This document shows, piece by piece, positions 36,801 to 51,800 of a stretch of DNA of 64,000 bases. The position numbers and the translations under genes were made by a program. The stretch is from Rostratula benghalensis (taxonomy: Eukaryota > Chordata > Aves > Charadriiformes > Rostratulidae): contig VXAI01000015.1 of assembly GCA_013399305.1 (NCBI GenBank), positions 8,162,813 through 8,226,812 on the forward strand. The letters run 5' to 3'. Under the pieces are notes generated by a model. That model was given only the letters and a program-made list of their open reading frames with translations, did no database searches and was not told where the DNA came from. Position 1 is the stretch's first letter, and each line of letters opens with the position of its first letter.

Positions 36801-39800
36801 CTAGTGCCATTTCCCTTACATTGAAGGGCACTTACTGCTCTGAAGAGAAGCAGAAGGTCCTGTTTTCCAGTGTTCTCACAGTCCCTTTATAGCACCTGCT
36901 CCCACAGGGAAGCAGCATCTCTGCTGCCACTCACTAAATACCCATCAGGGAGAATGCAAAAATGCAGTTTACTTGCTTTTAATTTATGCACAGAAACAGC
37001 AGTCTCATTCTCAATAAAGCTAATTAACACACATACCACATGGCTTGCACCGACACTGGCTTGAAGATGTGCATCCTCCCTGCAGTGCTCACGCTGAAGC
37101 CACTAAAGGAGAGAGGAAAAAACACCCAAAATTCAGTCAGAAACTGCTTTTCTCTGCATCATGAGCTGCACTCTACAAGGAGGTACTGCAAGGCAGCTAT
37201 AGGGGCACTCACAGTCAAACAGAATCAAGGATGAGACCTTAGATCACTGATTTTCCATCATCCTCCCAAACAAGAAAGGCAAGCAGACACCCTTCCCGGA
37301 GTAAGCTGCCAGGAACAGGAGCTCCACCCCTGGAGTGGGATTCCAGCAACATTCACTGGGTACCACAGGTTCCACCAGGCAGTTTGAGGGCAGCAAGACA
37401 GAAACTCACTGTCTGAGTACAGGGAGTGCAGCCACGAATCCAAAAATTGGAACTTCATTTGCAAGGTGACAGAGAGTATCTCCCAGAGCTGCCTGCAGTA
37501 GGGAAAGGACGTTCACATTTATCCTTTTAATGTGGTTTCTTACCCATCACCATCAAGATGGATTTTAGTGTCGCTCCACAGGCGAAGAACCATTCCTATA
37601 GTGCAGCTTTTACTGGAAGAGAGATGGTTATACAGGATGTTAAATATAGGCCACGACCCAGTCATGCCAATACCCTAAATTATTAACAGTCTTTAATTTT
37701 TTAACACCTTCAGGCCTTGCTCTAGTAATTCCTAGTAATACCTTAGGCCATTAAATGTGTAACACACGAGGTGACTGGCAGCTGAAGGCTCTGATATCAG
37801 CATGGTGGTTGCTCCACGGGGCTGGAGGAACAGCACAGAAGCAAGACTTAAAAATCACCTGCTCTTCTCTCTCCTCCTCCAGAGCCTGCCAGAAAACACT
37901 GCAGTGTTTGCCCCATCATCTTTCCTGCTTTCTCACCCTCAGGGGCTTAGGGCAAGGCAGGTCCCTAGCAGGGGATAAAAGCAGATCCCAGTGATCTGGC
38001 TGCAGAGATCACTAAAGCACAGCAGAAAGAAGCCTTGGGAGGTGGTGGAGCACCCAGCCCTTCCAAAGGGGACCCATGGGGCCTTTCAAAGGACTGTGTG
38101 TTCAGTTTTCACTTCATCACTCCAGCTGGTAGGAAAGACAAGAAGGATTTTTTTTATTTTTATTTTTTTAAATGAGTTTACCTAACCCAAAAGAACACTT
38201 TCATTTCAGAGATGCAATCTGGCAAGAAAATCATATTATAATGAGAGCCGGTAACTTTCAAGTAGCAAATAATTAAGCTACTGAGATATTAAAGTTTTAA
38301 AGGAAATTGGGACGCACACAGCAACAGAGAGCAAAGAACTCAGGTTTGGTTTTGTTCTTTTCCTTTCTTTTTTTAGCTTTCAGTAGCTTTCTAGAGCAAA
38401 TCAAAGTATTTGACAGGCCAGTCTGAACGCACATATGGACAACGTGCACTTCAGAGCTTTGCACAAAAAAAAAAAAAAAGGTTTTTATTAAACACATTTA
38501 AAAGGAATAAAACCCACAAAAGCGCCTGACTAGTCAAACTGTCAGCAGTCAGAACACTTACAGCTCAGCAGTGACATTTCAGCCCCAACACAGAGCCACA
38601 CAGTCCCTCAATAACCTCAAGCTAATGCCAACTGACTTCTTCATGCATGAGACTTACCCTTAATTGACAAAAACTTTGGCTTTTGGGGAGCCAGTAACTG
38701 AAACGGCAGCTGATCTTACAGTTGGGATGGATTTCTCATAACTTTCCCATCTTCCCTCTTGTCTCACATCAACAGCCACCAGGAGCAAATTATGGCAGGG
38801 CTGTTTCAGATTTGAAGATGACACAGCAAACATTCAGTGCTGTTGCACACCAAGTGTGCCAGGAGGAAATTAGAATTTCCTCCATAACACTATGGGCAGT
38901 CACTTCCTATTAGGAAGGTATGGAGTTTCACTACAGGTCTCACCTCAGCTCAAAAGCTCCCCACTTCTACTTAAAAATAACTGAAATACCCACTAAGGTT
39001 TTCCAAAAAGAGAAGAAAAGTCACTCTGGCTGTACCAGCACAACCTGGCAGCCTGTTAAACCATGGGAGAACACAAACAACGGCCTGGAAGCTCTGACTT
39101 GGAACTCCAGCTCTGCCAAACCAGCCCTGTCTCTCCAAGCCAAGAGCTTTTCTGCCTTGGTTTGCTCACCTACAACTGCAGTAACGTTGAGAGGGTCCAC
39201 AATAACAAAATATTTTATTTGCCTTTCAAAACAGTATGTGCTCTTACCAGTTAAGACAAAAGAAACAGCTCATTACTGGCACGTTTGTTTGTTGGTTTTG
39301 GAGGTACTTTAACAGTATTGCTTTTCAATGTTATTTGGCAGCTAAGCTACTCCCCCTCCACCCCAAAAACCAGCTCCATTGCATCATACCATCAGCAGAC
39401 TTGAAGTCTGGTGGCTAGAATAAATTCCAGTTTTGCAAATGTACCTTCAAGAGCATTTTGTAGTGAGCAGACAGCAAACTACCACAGATGAGGTAGATGC
39501 CACAGCCTGACAGGTGGATTACACATGAACGCTTTGCCCACAACTGCCCAGAGATTCCAAGGAGACTGACAGCTTTCTGGAACAACATCAACAAAAAAAG
39601 CACCCTCTCACCCTCATAACCTCACCACATGTCCTCTCTCTGGCTAGAATTTGCACATAGGTGAAAACTAACTGCCTGGGGACGGTTTGGTGTTGGGCTT
39701 TCCAGAGAAGCCAGCCTGCCCGATTTCCAAGCCCCACCTGGGCTCAAGCCATACCTTTCCTTGCTGGAGAAATCCACACCCAGCAGAATATTCTCCTCGG

Positions 39801-42800
39801 TGTCCTCTCGTCCGCTGCTGTAGACAACCACCATGTACCGCACTCGGTCTGTCCACACGCTTTCCAAACGCACAGCCTAGAAAAAAAGGATCATCAGGCT
39901 CTTCAAACCAGCTTTTGAATAATTATTACTTCCATTGCTGCCAAATTTTAACTTTTTTTTTTTTTTTTTGTAAGGTGTAATTGTGCCCAAGAGCTTTATT
40001 CAGCTGCAGTATGAAATACAACAGGGGTCCAGCAAGGCTAGTTGCCAATTTGACTTGGCATCAGGGAGGGGAGAAGATTAGCCTGGATTATCTGCCCCAG
40101 TGCAGGGAGATACTACAAAATGTAGCCTAAAGTTTTGTTTTAAAGAGGTTCAACTACAAAGTGGTAAACGTTGGTCAGGTATTGAACTGATAGCAGAGGC
40201 AGGCTCAGAGGACTCTTCCAATCTCAGGCCTTCACTTCAAGGGGAAAACTGACACGGACTTTTCTGCAGGGACTTTCCCAGCCTCTGCAGATTTCTTGAA
40301 AAGAAAGGCCAGCCCCATTTGGATGCAGTTTCAAGACTGACTTATCTGGTTGAACATCAGCAAACTCCTGTCTCTTTCCCTGCATTAGTAGTTGGAATGA
40401 CTGGAAAATTAAACTTAACAAAACAAATACATTTCAGACAGATCAGTTTCCTGACCCAACTCATTACCTGGATGTAAGGACCAGGGCAGAAGAAGCAGAT
40501 GGGAAAACACAGCAGGGCTGGGAGCCAGCACAGAGTTAGGCTGACTCAGGAAGCTAGGATTTGCCATTTTCATGAACCTCTAACAGGTCTCTTTCAAACA
40601 TCTGTGATGGAAAGGAGATCATGAAAAGGCATCTTTTCTTACCAGTTTGATCCTATCCTCACAGCGAAGGAGGTTGATCATCACCTGGAGGTGCTGGGGC
40701 AAATCACCTGCAGGGAGAGCAAGAAAACATCAGAAAGGGTCTCTCACTTGCTGCACTAAGAATCATCAGAGTCTTGACCTGTTTCTAAGAGTCTTGGATG
40801 TTTCCAAGTCATAAAATACCGCTTAAGGAAGGCTAATTATCTTCTCTGTCTGAGAGAATACTAACAGAAGTGAGCCTCCTGTTATCTGGCTGTGTGAGAA
40901 CTCGACCTTACTGTATTTGGAAGCAACCAAATACATTGAGACCACCTGTGACTGGCTCAGAGGACAATACTTTTCCTGTCACAGCATCTTAGAGAAGACA
41001 GAAAGATGTGGGCACTGAGGACAGGGGAGGAAGAGGCAGGAGGAAAAACTGATTAAAAAAAACAACAACAAAAAAACACAAAAAGGAAAAAGGAGAAAAA
41101 AAAACCCCTAAACCCCCTTTGTTTTGTGACACACACATAACATCAAGGGACCAGCCCCACTGGCCTTATGGAGGGTATATCTGAACAGGAGAAACTTCTG
41201 AGGAGAAAGGGCTGCAGGAGTGGCCTGGTTTGGGTGAGGGATCCCTTCTATCTAAGACAAAGCACTGCTCCTGCACCCAGTCCCTCAGGCTCTGGAGCAG
41301 CGGGTACATTTCTGTCTGGTGACAGCAAGCAAAAGGAAAAAGGAATCTACAAGAAAACAAAACAAGTTCACATCTAATAACTTGGTAATGCACTCATAAC
41401 TTGCCATACAAGATAAAATTCCTTCCGTAGGATGTTTGCTGGGTATATGAAATTGCTGACAATTCAAGAAACCCAAAGCCACGCTTGGCATTCAAACACC
41501 CTCTTTGTGCTTGGAGTGTTTACTAAGCAGCAGACACACAGTACCACACTGTGCCTTTTCCCACATGCTCCTGCACTCAAAATGCCCCCATGATCTTATT
41601 TCTTCTTTCCCAGTAATCACTTATTCCAAAACTGTCAAAGCCAGAAGGCATAAAATCACTTGGTAAGTAGAACCCAAGTAGAAGCTTTCCTGAAGCCCCT
41701 ATCTGCTTAGCAACCCTTACATATGTCCAACATACAACTCCCTACTATTTCTTCCCACCAGTCTGGCACACTGGAGGGGACTGGGGGAGGAAGGACAGTC
41801 TGTTCTTAAACCATGAGAAACTCTTACAGGCCAGACTGTGATGAGTTAACCCAAAAAGGGCATTTTCCTGAAACCAGGAAAGGGCATATAAGGAGCTAAG
41901 AAATGCAGGACTATCCAGAGACCCAAATCTTGTTAAAACACTCCTCACTTTTAGTGGCAGCATCAAACCAACCCACCAAAAGGTAATTTCAAAAGCAAAC
42001 TACAAGTCCCAAGCTTCAGATTCCTGGAGGCTGGGAGAGCTCTCAGAGGAACGTCCCTGCCACACTGAACCAGGGCTTTGACAGTGACAGAAGAGGTGCT
42101 AGAGCCCTGTGCCTCAGCCCATCCAATTTTCCTCCCCACAGGCCAAAGGGGAAGGCAGTGATGAAATCACTGCAGAGAAACAAGTGACATTTCTTCACCT
42201 GTGGCTGTGGAAAACAGGGATACACATTCAGTACAGCAGGCTTTCCTGGCTAAAGAATCATAGAATGGTCCAAGCCGTAAGGGACCTCTAGGGTCATCCA
42301 GTCTGACCTCACCCAACCAGACCAGGCTGCCCAGGGCCTCCTCGAGCCTCCCCTTGAGTATCTCCAGGGAAGGGGCCTCAAACATCTCCCTGGGCAACCT
42401 GTTCCAGTGCTCCACCACCCTCAGAGTAAAGAACTTATTCCTGATATCCAGTCTAAAGCTGCTCTTCTCCAGCTTGAAGCCATTGTCCCTCGTCCTGTTA
42501 CTGCAGCCCTTTGTAAAGAGACTCTCCCCAGCCTTCCTGTACCCCCCTGGTCTCACTGAAGGTCTCACTGAAGCCTCCTCTTCTGCAGGCTGAACAACCC
42601 AGCTCCCTCAGCCTGTCCTCATGGCAAAGGTGCTCCAGCCCCCTGATCATTTTCGTGGCCCTCCTCTGGACCTGCTTCCATCAGGTCCACGTCCTTCCCA
42701 TGTTGAATGCCATGATGTCTGCAGAGAATGAACTTCTACTTCAGTCTCAACGACACAGGTTTAAACAAAGACTCAATAAACATACGCTCCCATTCCAATC

Positions 42801-45800
42801 AGGAGTGCTGAAAACCTGGTTTTGCTCAGCAGGTTGCACAAGACCCACTGTGACAATCAGAGAAGTCATCCATCCNNNNNNNNNNNNNNNNNNNNNNNNN
42901 CACGTGTGGTATTACCCTGTCCCCATGGACAGGCTGAGCAGCAAAGCAAGAGGGAAAAGGGATTTCAATAGGTGATTTAATCCACTACCTGCATGTTTGT
43001 GAGGATGCTGGAGACTTCGCTGGCCCTGGGAGCTGTCTCCTTGTTGTAAGAAAAGGGCTGCGCCTTTCACCATGAAAAAGCTCTCGCTCAGGCTGGAAAA
43101 CAAACGACAGAGAAAGTCAACTGAAAGGAAATAGCAGCAAAAATGTGTGCTCAGGCCTGCGTGCCCAGGGAAGGAAGGGCTTCTCACTAAAACAGAGTAG
43201 GATTTTGCCATGAGAAGCTGTTCCCAAAATTCGATCCTGACACTTGCACAGGATCACTCCAGGATTTATGACTTGGCCATTGCGGGAGATACTTCCAGCC
43301 ATCATGGGCTGGAAAATGACTTTATCATTTGATTATCCAATTCTGCAACTCAAAACCAGCAGAGGCAAAGACTTTTTTTACAGGCTTAGACCTGTAAAAT
43401 TACTTCAGATCAGGTTCTGAGCAAATCAGTTCCTACTAATGTCAGTTCCTGAGATTTCTTTGGAATGCAAAAACAGGAACACGCAACGAGAAACTGTCTG
43501 TGGATTTAAAGAGGAAGGGAGGACAGATGAAACCTGCACATCACAAGAGAAAGGAAACTGCCCTGAAACCTCAGGGGAAAAAGCAACCCACACAATAGCA
43601 ACGATTTTGCTTTGCTCTGGTGAGATACAGCCGTCCTGGAAAATGCTACCGATGCGAAGGCAGGTCTCTGTCCGTGCAAACACATTCAATATTCCCACAA
43701 ATGACACACAGGGCCCCAGAACTTAAGTAAAGAGAAGGCTGAACCAAAGCAGTGGTTACAGTAAAGCACCAGCACCAGCCTAATCACAGAGAACCGTAAT
43801 GCACTCGCGAGCGTTTCAGAAATAGATCTGGCCCTAAGTGGCCAAGTCAGAATTTCCCACAAGGCTGAAAATCAACATCTACCAAGCTACCTTTTAGTTC
43901 CCGCAGTAACTGCTTACACTGCATTTCTTACACCCCTCAAAACATCACCAGAGACATTCCTTGTTACAAAGCCCAATTTTCTGCTGCTCTACACTTCCAA
44001 ACATAGATCATCATTAATTACTGTCTGCTATCTACTAAATATAAATGCTCCATTACAAGGCTGTGCTACATGGGAGTTACTCATGCTCCAGAGAACGATC
44101 CCACAGGAGTTACTATTCCCAGTGCTCATCTATTCTGTACTTCATCTGGGGTCTTTGCCTTTGGGCAGAAGTGAGCACTAATGCTCCATCCTACCACAGT
44201 ATTTTTGCAAAGGCAGCCATAAACTGCACATCTTTCCAGCTTCTGGTGCAAGTTCAGCTTTTCCCTTCCCTGAGAACACAACCAAGGTTTCCAGGCAAAG
44301 CTCCCTCATTTTTCAACTGGATCTTCAAGGTGCAAAATTCCCAGAAAAAAAAAGCTGGATCAGGTTTAAATTTGAGCTTTCAGCTGCTTTTTAAAAAGTG
44401 AACTAAAATATTTGCCTAAGTTCCAGGCTCCGCAGGTCACACATCAGATCCACAAAACACCAGCAGGATGACAGCACCCCAATTAAAACAAACTTCTCTC
44501 CATTTTTGCTCCGGTGGTATTCCAGCACTCACCACTCAACTCCAGTAACAAGCTGGGTCTGAAGGTAGCCGTGCAGAGTTCCCTTGTGATCCCAACCACG
44601 GGCTCTGCTCTGCCTGGCACACGCTGCAAAGGGGATTTTGCTTCATTCTATAAGCAAGCCAGGAAGAGCCTTGTTTCCTTCTTGCACCAGATCTCACAGG
44701 AAAGCGTTAAAAAAAAGGCCAGAAGTTACACAAAAGCAGTGACACGGACAGAAGGTATAGGATATTCTGCTAAATACCAGCTTCAGGCACTCACATCTGT
44801 TTTTTCAGCAAGAGGAAGGGAATGGGTAGATAATGCACAAGGAGATAACTCACAGTATTCACGTCCCAAGAATTTTGGGAAAGGGAAAAACTGTCCCAAA
44901 GGATATTCTTTTATCCCTAATAAAGTACTGATTGGGGTTTCTACAGCAGAAAAAGCCTTGGAAGTGACAGAGCTCCTTCCCAAAAGCGTTGGAAACTCCT
45001 GTTCTGATGGCTCATCTCACCTGAGATTCTCCTCTTTTACAGTCAGGAAATATTTTGCAATAAAGCCCAATATTCCCAGCTGCAGGCAAATGAGAAAGCG
45101 GTGCTGCAGCAGCAGAAAGTGACTGCAGGAAAAGGACAAAACTCACACCGCAAAATTTTTGTCACCGTGTATTTGTCCCCACGGAAATGAACCAGAAAGA
45201 ACCTGTTGAGAGCAAGATTTCTTTTTTTGATTTAAATGTTTGTTCCCTAACCTGCACACCAAGCTCACAAAGCACAGCTTGGCAGCAGTCAGACTGCCTG
45301 GCCCTCCCCATGCTCCCCGATTTCCAGGGGAGCTCCCGTTCCCATACCGCCAGCGCGGGGCCGCACCCAGGTACCGCATCCAAGCACCTCTCTGCAAAAA
45401 GCTCCAGTTTTACAGCATCCTCAAACTGTGACGTTACCCAGCACCCTCCCTTATCTCTGCTCCAGGAACACTCCGTGCTCTCGGTCACTTCACACAACCA
45501 CCAGCAAAATAAAAGGGAGAAAAAGGCAGGGCATGATATTCCAACCCAGACTGAAAAACCCTTTTAAATCCTGTCGTTTCAGCAACCAACTAAAACTCCA
45601 AGCTTTTTTTTTTTTTTTGTTAAATCTCCTAAAGAACAGAAAAATCCTATCATTACAGAACATCCCCAACTTTTGACCCTCAGCAGCAGTGATAAATGCC
45701 CCAGTAAGCAGCATTTGTTAGCAGCATAAAAACGAGTGGCTTATACATACTAATTTGGACTGGTTTTCTTTGAACAGCAGAAGCATTGTGCTGGCCCAAG

Positions 45801-48800
45801 AGTCAGACAGAAGTCAGTAAATTCAAAAAGATTCATAACTAGCTGTAAAACTCACATCCTTTTGCTTCTAAAGCCATAAAAAAAAAAAAAAGAAAAGAAA
45901 AAGAAAAGAAGGCAAAGAAAAGGTTGACCATATATTCTGTGCGGAGCAGAGGAATCGCGTCTGTTGATGCTACCCAGGAACTGGATGACTTTTACAGAAC
46001 ACTGTGTCTTCCACTGATATCCTGGCTTGAAAAAGCACTTGTCCTAACATATCCTGATGAAAGAGGGCCATTCAAGAGGGGGAAAATAAAAAAAATCCAA
46101 ACCAGCTGAGGCTCGTCTAATCATTTCCCTCCTCCAGACTTGTTTGTTTGTTTGCTTCCTCCCGCATGCTCCGAAGGCAACGCAGCGCCCAGCAGCAAAG
46201 CAGCCCTTTGCTGTACAGAGTCCATGTTCCCTGGGACAGGAGGAGATAAAAAGCATCCTATCCACTAAGGCCTGTTTGTTTCTTTACAATTAAAAGCCTG
46301 CAACTCCACCACTGTCATAGAGATGTGTCAGGGGCTGTCAAATTAAAATACTTCTTCACTTACTGTACAGCTACTGCGGTTTGAGTTCGCTTTTTTTTTT
46401 TCCCCCCTGAGTGACTCGTGAGTTACCAAGCTCCTGCTGAACAAGAAGGTCTTTCAGGTGGCTTGGTATTTATTTGTTAGCAACTGGCTATAATCACATC
46501 CACTGAAGACTTGTTTCTTACAGACCCCTGAATAATTCCTTCTCTAGGCGTAAACCATAACCACACGCCCACGTTTCACCAGTACCACCAGCCCAGCCAC
46601 GGGGAGAAGCATCTTTCTGTTCAATTTTCACCCAGCCCGACTGGCACAGACACCAAAAACCACCCATTCCCCAGACGCCCTTCCAGGAATCCTGAGCAGC
46701 ACAGCTATTTTACAGGAGTCACTTCAGGCTCTCAAATAAACACAGAGCCCATGAGTTGTGTCCCAGCTCCAGGACCCTGGTGCTCCAGTAGAGCTGCAGA
46801 CCAGTTCTCCTTCCACTCCATAACCTCAGCTTACCAAATCGATACCATTAACCCCCTAAGGGAGGGTAAAAACCTCCCTGGGAAGTGCCAAGAGTGTCAA
46901 CAGGAGGGTACAGCAGGGGATGGCACCCAGGGAGAGGGTGTTTAATGGCCACAGCCACAGCAGAGAGTGGGCTCCAGTGTCTCTGCCTTCACTGTCCCTC
47001 ACTCCATCCGCTGGCTCCACGCTGCTCAACTTGAAAAGGAAATATTTCTTCCCCTTTGGGAAAGCTCCAGAAGAGTGTGGCTGCAACACACATCAATTGC
47101 ATTTCAAGTTGCTTAAGAGCACAATAGGCAGTGCCTTTTCATCATTACAAAATGCCACCCCCACCCCTCCCCACCAGGCCCACAAATGCCAATAAGTAAT
47201 CTCTTAAAAAATACTGGGTTTTGGATGGACAGACAGAGCTGGGAGGTGGCTGCCAGTTGCAGAAGACTTTTCCCCAAGCAGCTTGCTTTGCCGTGGTGGC
47301 TCAGGCTGTGGTGTGTCCCAGGAAGAATCCTTGTATGCCTCAGGTACTCAAGTTCCCTATTTTAATGGGAAATCTCACATAAGATATAATCATCCTGCAG
47401 GATACAGGAAAACACTTCTGTTAATATATTTTATAGCTACAGAATCATAGAATCATTCAGGTTGGAAAAGACCCTTGGGATCACCCAGTCCAACCATCAG
47501 CCCTACTTTACAAAGTTCTCCCCTGCACCACATCCCCCAACACCACATCTCAACTGCTCTGAAACACATCAGGGCTGGGGACTCAACCCCCTCCCTGGGC
47601 AGCCCATTCCAGGCTCTGACCACTTGTTCTGGGAAAAACTCTTTCCTAATGTCCAGCCTAAACCTACCCTGGTGCAGCTTGAAGCCACTCCCTCTCCTTC
47701 TATCCCTAATTCCCTGTGAGAAGAGACCAGCACCAACCTCTCTACAATGTCCTTTTTCAAGGAGTTGCAGAGAGCGATGAGGTCTCCCCTCAGCCTCCTC
47801 TTCCTCCAACTCAACACTCCCAGCTCCTTCCATCGCTCTCCATGAGATTTATTCTCCAGGCCCTTCCCCAGCTCCATTGCCCTCCTCTGCCCTCACTCCA
47901 GCCCCTCCAGATCTCTCTGGTGTTGAAGTGCCCAGAACTGGACAGCAGACTCAAGGGGTGGCCTCACCAGTGCTGAGTCCTGGGGGACAATCACCTCCCT
48001 GCTTCTGCTGGGCACACCGTTGCTAACACAAGCCAGGATGCCTAATACAGAACTCATCTCAAAATAAATATCCATCATCCAGGAATTAGGAGAGAGGAAA
48101 GCACTTTGCTGGGAAGGCACAGCCAAGCCTGAGGTTGATTCAGCAGTCTCTCACTAGTCAAAGAATTAAAAATTAGTTTCTAGCTAAAAGAGGCAGAACA
48201 CAGAAAGACCAGAATTTGCATCTGGCCGGGTCACCCTGCTGCTCCCCAGAGCTGCTGCAGGATCACTGGGTGCACGGGACGCCCGAGGAGCCAGGTTTAT
48301 CTCCACACCTGCAACCACCCGTGGTACTTCTGAGGCCACAACAACAAACCTGTTACCTTTGTGTCAGCTGCGGATCACAGCCGAGAGTGCAAGTACCGTT
48401 CAGATCCGCTCACTCACAGCTCTGCTTTTAGAGCAGACTTCAGTGCTGAGCTCACCCAGTGAACACTCAGGCACTGGATGTCCTCAGCAGCAGCCCAGCA
48501 CCCACCAGAGGACCGAGGCACGTGCACCTGATGGGTACCACTGCTTGCTTCAGCCAACGTGTGGAGCTCACCTCTGCCTGACTGTTACACTGAAGTCATA
48601 TCCTCTCCCAAAGGGATAATATTCCAGGTATCTTCTCCCACCTAAAGCTTTCTCTCTGTCTATTTGACCTTTCATCTTGAGCAGCTCCCACGCCGTTGGC
48701 CTCTTGTGTCCTTCTGCAGCTCAGGCACAGAGCTCCACGTCCCAGCAAAGCTCCGCAACGAAGCCTCGTCCAGGCACAGGGCCACCACCGTGCTCTCCAG

Positions 48801-51800
48801 ACCCTAAATCTCTGTCAAATTAAGTTTTTTAATTTCCCCCCTCGTCGATGGAGCAAAACGCACGCGTGGTGCGAGGGCAGAAAAGGTCATCTGTCCCTCA
48901 GGGCTGAGCTGGAGCACTCAGGGGACAGGGGTGGCCTCTGGGCTCATCTGAGAGCAGACTGGAGCGTTGGGGCAGGAACACCCCCTCACCCCAGCATCCA
49001 TCAACGCTTGTCCTGCCTCTCCTACCCACTGTGGACATGCCTCCCCGCGGGCCCAGAGGAGCTGCCCTCCTGCAACCAGGTCCGTGGTTTCTAGGGGGAA
49101 CAACCAACACAGAAAGCAACGGTTGCTTCTCTCAAAATGGCCTGAAAATGGTACTGCCTCCTGGCTCCTTGAGTTTTACGGCATCTTCTGCTCCCAACGT
49201 TTCCAAACTGATAAGGTGAGGAAAAAACAGGCCTCCCAAGTGCCACGAAATTAAACACACTTCCCTTTTGCACAGCCCCTTTGATAAGGAGGAAGACAAC
49301 TGATTTTTATTTTTTCCCCCCCTTCATTTTCTCCTCAGTCTGGGAAAAGCCCAGCCATCTCGAGACAATTCAGCAAGAACACGAAAGGGTGCAGCCCTGA
49401 ACAGGGACCTCTCCAGGGCACGTTCCCACCGCGGTGTCACAGCTTGGGGACTGAGCTCGTCCCTTCCGATGGTCCCCCAGCCCAGCCAGGCCCTGAACGT
49501 GCCCGAGGGTGGATTTTAGGAGCAGCCAGCCAGAGGGCCATCGTGCAGTCACACCCAAACAGCGAGATAAACTGAACTGGAAACCGGCACATCAAAGAGA
49601 AAGGAAGATGTGGGGAGAGACAGAGCAGGAAGACGAGGCGGCAGCTGCACGGCCCCAGCTTCCCAAGTCCAGCCAACAATTAAAAGCCCGCTGGCTGCTT
49701 GCTTTGGCTTGATAGTAGGGACATCAGATAACACTTCCTGAGCAAGAAAGGGGCCTTCAGAAGGGGTCTGAGCAACACAAAACAGCGCCAGGGAAAAATG
49801 AACTTCAAAGCTGCTCGCTCACAGGCTACTGCGCAACCTGAGGAACAGAAGTGGGAGCCTTGAACAGCAACAGCGGGTCATTTCTCATGCTTTTTAAAAA
49901 AAATGTCACCGGTGTGTTTCCAAGTGGCCTTTGCTCTGTGTCACACACCAGTCACACACAGCCCAGTGCTATGGGAAGATGAAATGAAATATAAAGGAAT
50001 CACCTTTACAAATATAGCTGAGGGTACGGCCATGACCATCCCTGCTGAGCTCCACCCGGGGCAGCCTGCCGTGCAGAGGTACAAGCAGAGGCCAGCAAAG
50101 ACCCAGTTTCAACACCAGCAATGCTGGTTTAAAATCAAATACTATGGTATAGACTCACAGACTTTGTGATATGCTGATAAACTGACCTGTGATTCCTGCA
50201 GGTGCCCACCACACCTGCTGAAGTTGGTGAGAGCTGCCAGCATGGCTTGGGTTGCAGTGCACTACCTCTGCTGAGACGGCATCTCCAGAGGAGGCAACTC
50301 TCTTCAGGAGAAGGAATTAAATGTCTGCCTTTGGAAATACTATTTTATTACAACAAGCTTTGATGGGCTACAAAAAGTCATCGCTTCTCAGAGGCCCTGA
50401 GCTGAAGGTCACCCCAAGAAGAAACCTAGAACGTAAGCTGTGAGCCACAGCAAGGTCTGACGTTGCTTCAGACACGGGGAGAACATCTCCCCTTCCTCAG
50501 GTGTAGCCAGGGCACTGTCACTCAGCAGCAAAAAGTTGCTTGCAAGGGGGGGTCAGGCAGCAGCCTCTGCTAAAGGCCAGGGGGGGGATGTCTTGTAATG
50601 CTTCCCCGCAGGGAAAAACATCTCCCCATCTACTCAAAAGGGGAGTGAGAGGGTTGGTCAGGCAGGAAGAGCCGGCAGGGTTTCACTCTCGTGTTTTCAG
50701 CAGCGCAGCAACAGAAGGGGAGTCTGAGCCTGTATTGTCTGGGTGAAAGGCGTGGGCCACATCCACAGCACAAGAATGCTAAGAAGGGCTTGAGACACTG
50801 CGAGCCATTCACGGCCCCAGATACAAGCACTCCTCGAGCACAAAGAGGAAAGGGAAAAAAAAAATAAAAAATGAAATCAATCATGAAGCCCACAAAAGCT
50901 AATTTCCTAACATAAATAGACTGCTGATGATGTGCCTCCAGCCTGCTCCTGAGCACCGGGGCGAGGATGCATCGGGCAGCGATGGCCTCAGCTCCCCGTG
51001 GAGCTGAACTGGGACAGTGGTGAGTTCCCCACGGCAGAGCACGACACCCAGGAGCAGCTCAGATAAACCACCCATTTCCAAAGGGCAGGGAGAAGGAAGC
51101 AAACAAATCAGCAGGATCATCCCCTGTTCCAGCAGGGCTTGTGCAGAATAAGTTAGCACAACAGCTCCCAAATGGCCACGAAAGAGAAAATTCTAGGAAT
51201 CCCGAGTACTTGGATGATGAAAAGCCAAATAAAATAAAAGATTGTTTCACAAGGAAACAGAAATCCTTTTTGCTCATCCCATTAGTCGCAGAGTTCAAAA
51301 AGGCAGGAGGCTGATCACAGCATCACCCAGCCATGTGATGTGCTTGGAACCAACGGGTTGAATGGCAACGAGCATTTCCGAGATTCCCACCGAAACATGA
51401 TGGCATCTTTGTGACAGCCACTGTCCCGGGGGCCAGATCACCTCCAAACCCCAGCCTGCACAACCACCCATTCAAGAGGGCAAGGACATAGAGGTGCATC
51501 CAGAAGTCCCAGTATTAGCAACTCCACCCTTTCACAGCCCAGTGCACCCTCTGCCATGCAGCATCCCGCTGGTCTGAGGGAACCCAGCTTCTCCCAAAAC
51601 ACCGGCTCCCTTCTCCCCGCGCACCAAAAACCCCCAAAGACACCCTGTGTTTTAAGAAATCAGCTTGGGGAATGCTGTCGTTGCCCTGTTATTGCCACAG
51701 CTCTTCTGTGACTGCAGGCAGGGAGGGGACAGACCACAATCCTGAGAGTGCCAGGGAGGTGGCCCAGCACCCGTGGTCCGTGCTTTAGGAGAGGTGGGAC

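Larger units (their letters stand above)
40708..42988 (-). other. SSH1 intron 3
   Basis: Contains the CR1 at 42254-42708, an A-rich patch at 41055-41105 and the 25-N gap; otherwise nothing. Confidence 0.9.

Noticed and set aside
42167..42568. Minus-strand ORF with WNRLPRE motif
   Set aside because: It is the decayed C-terminus of CR1 ORF2 plus flanking DNA, not a host gene.
44514..45122. 202-codon plus-strand ORF in SSH1 intron 2
   Set aside because: Composition looks random, with no domain or mobile-element signature and no supporting splice or promoter context.
47453..47833. Minus-strand 126-codon ORF
   Set aside because: It lies within the CR1 fragment at 47440-48045.
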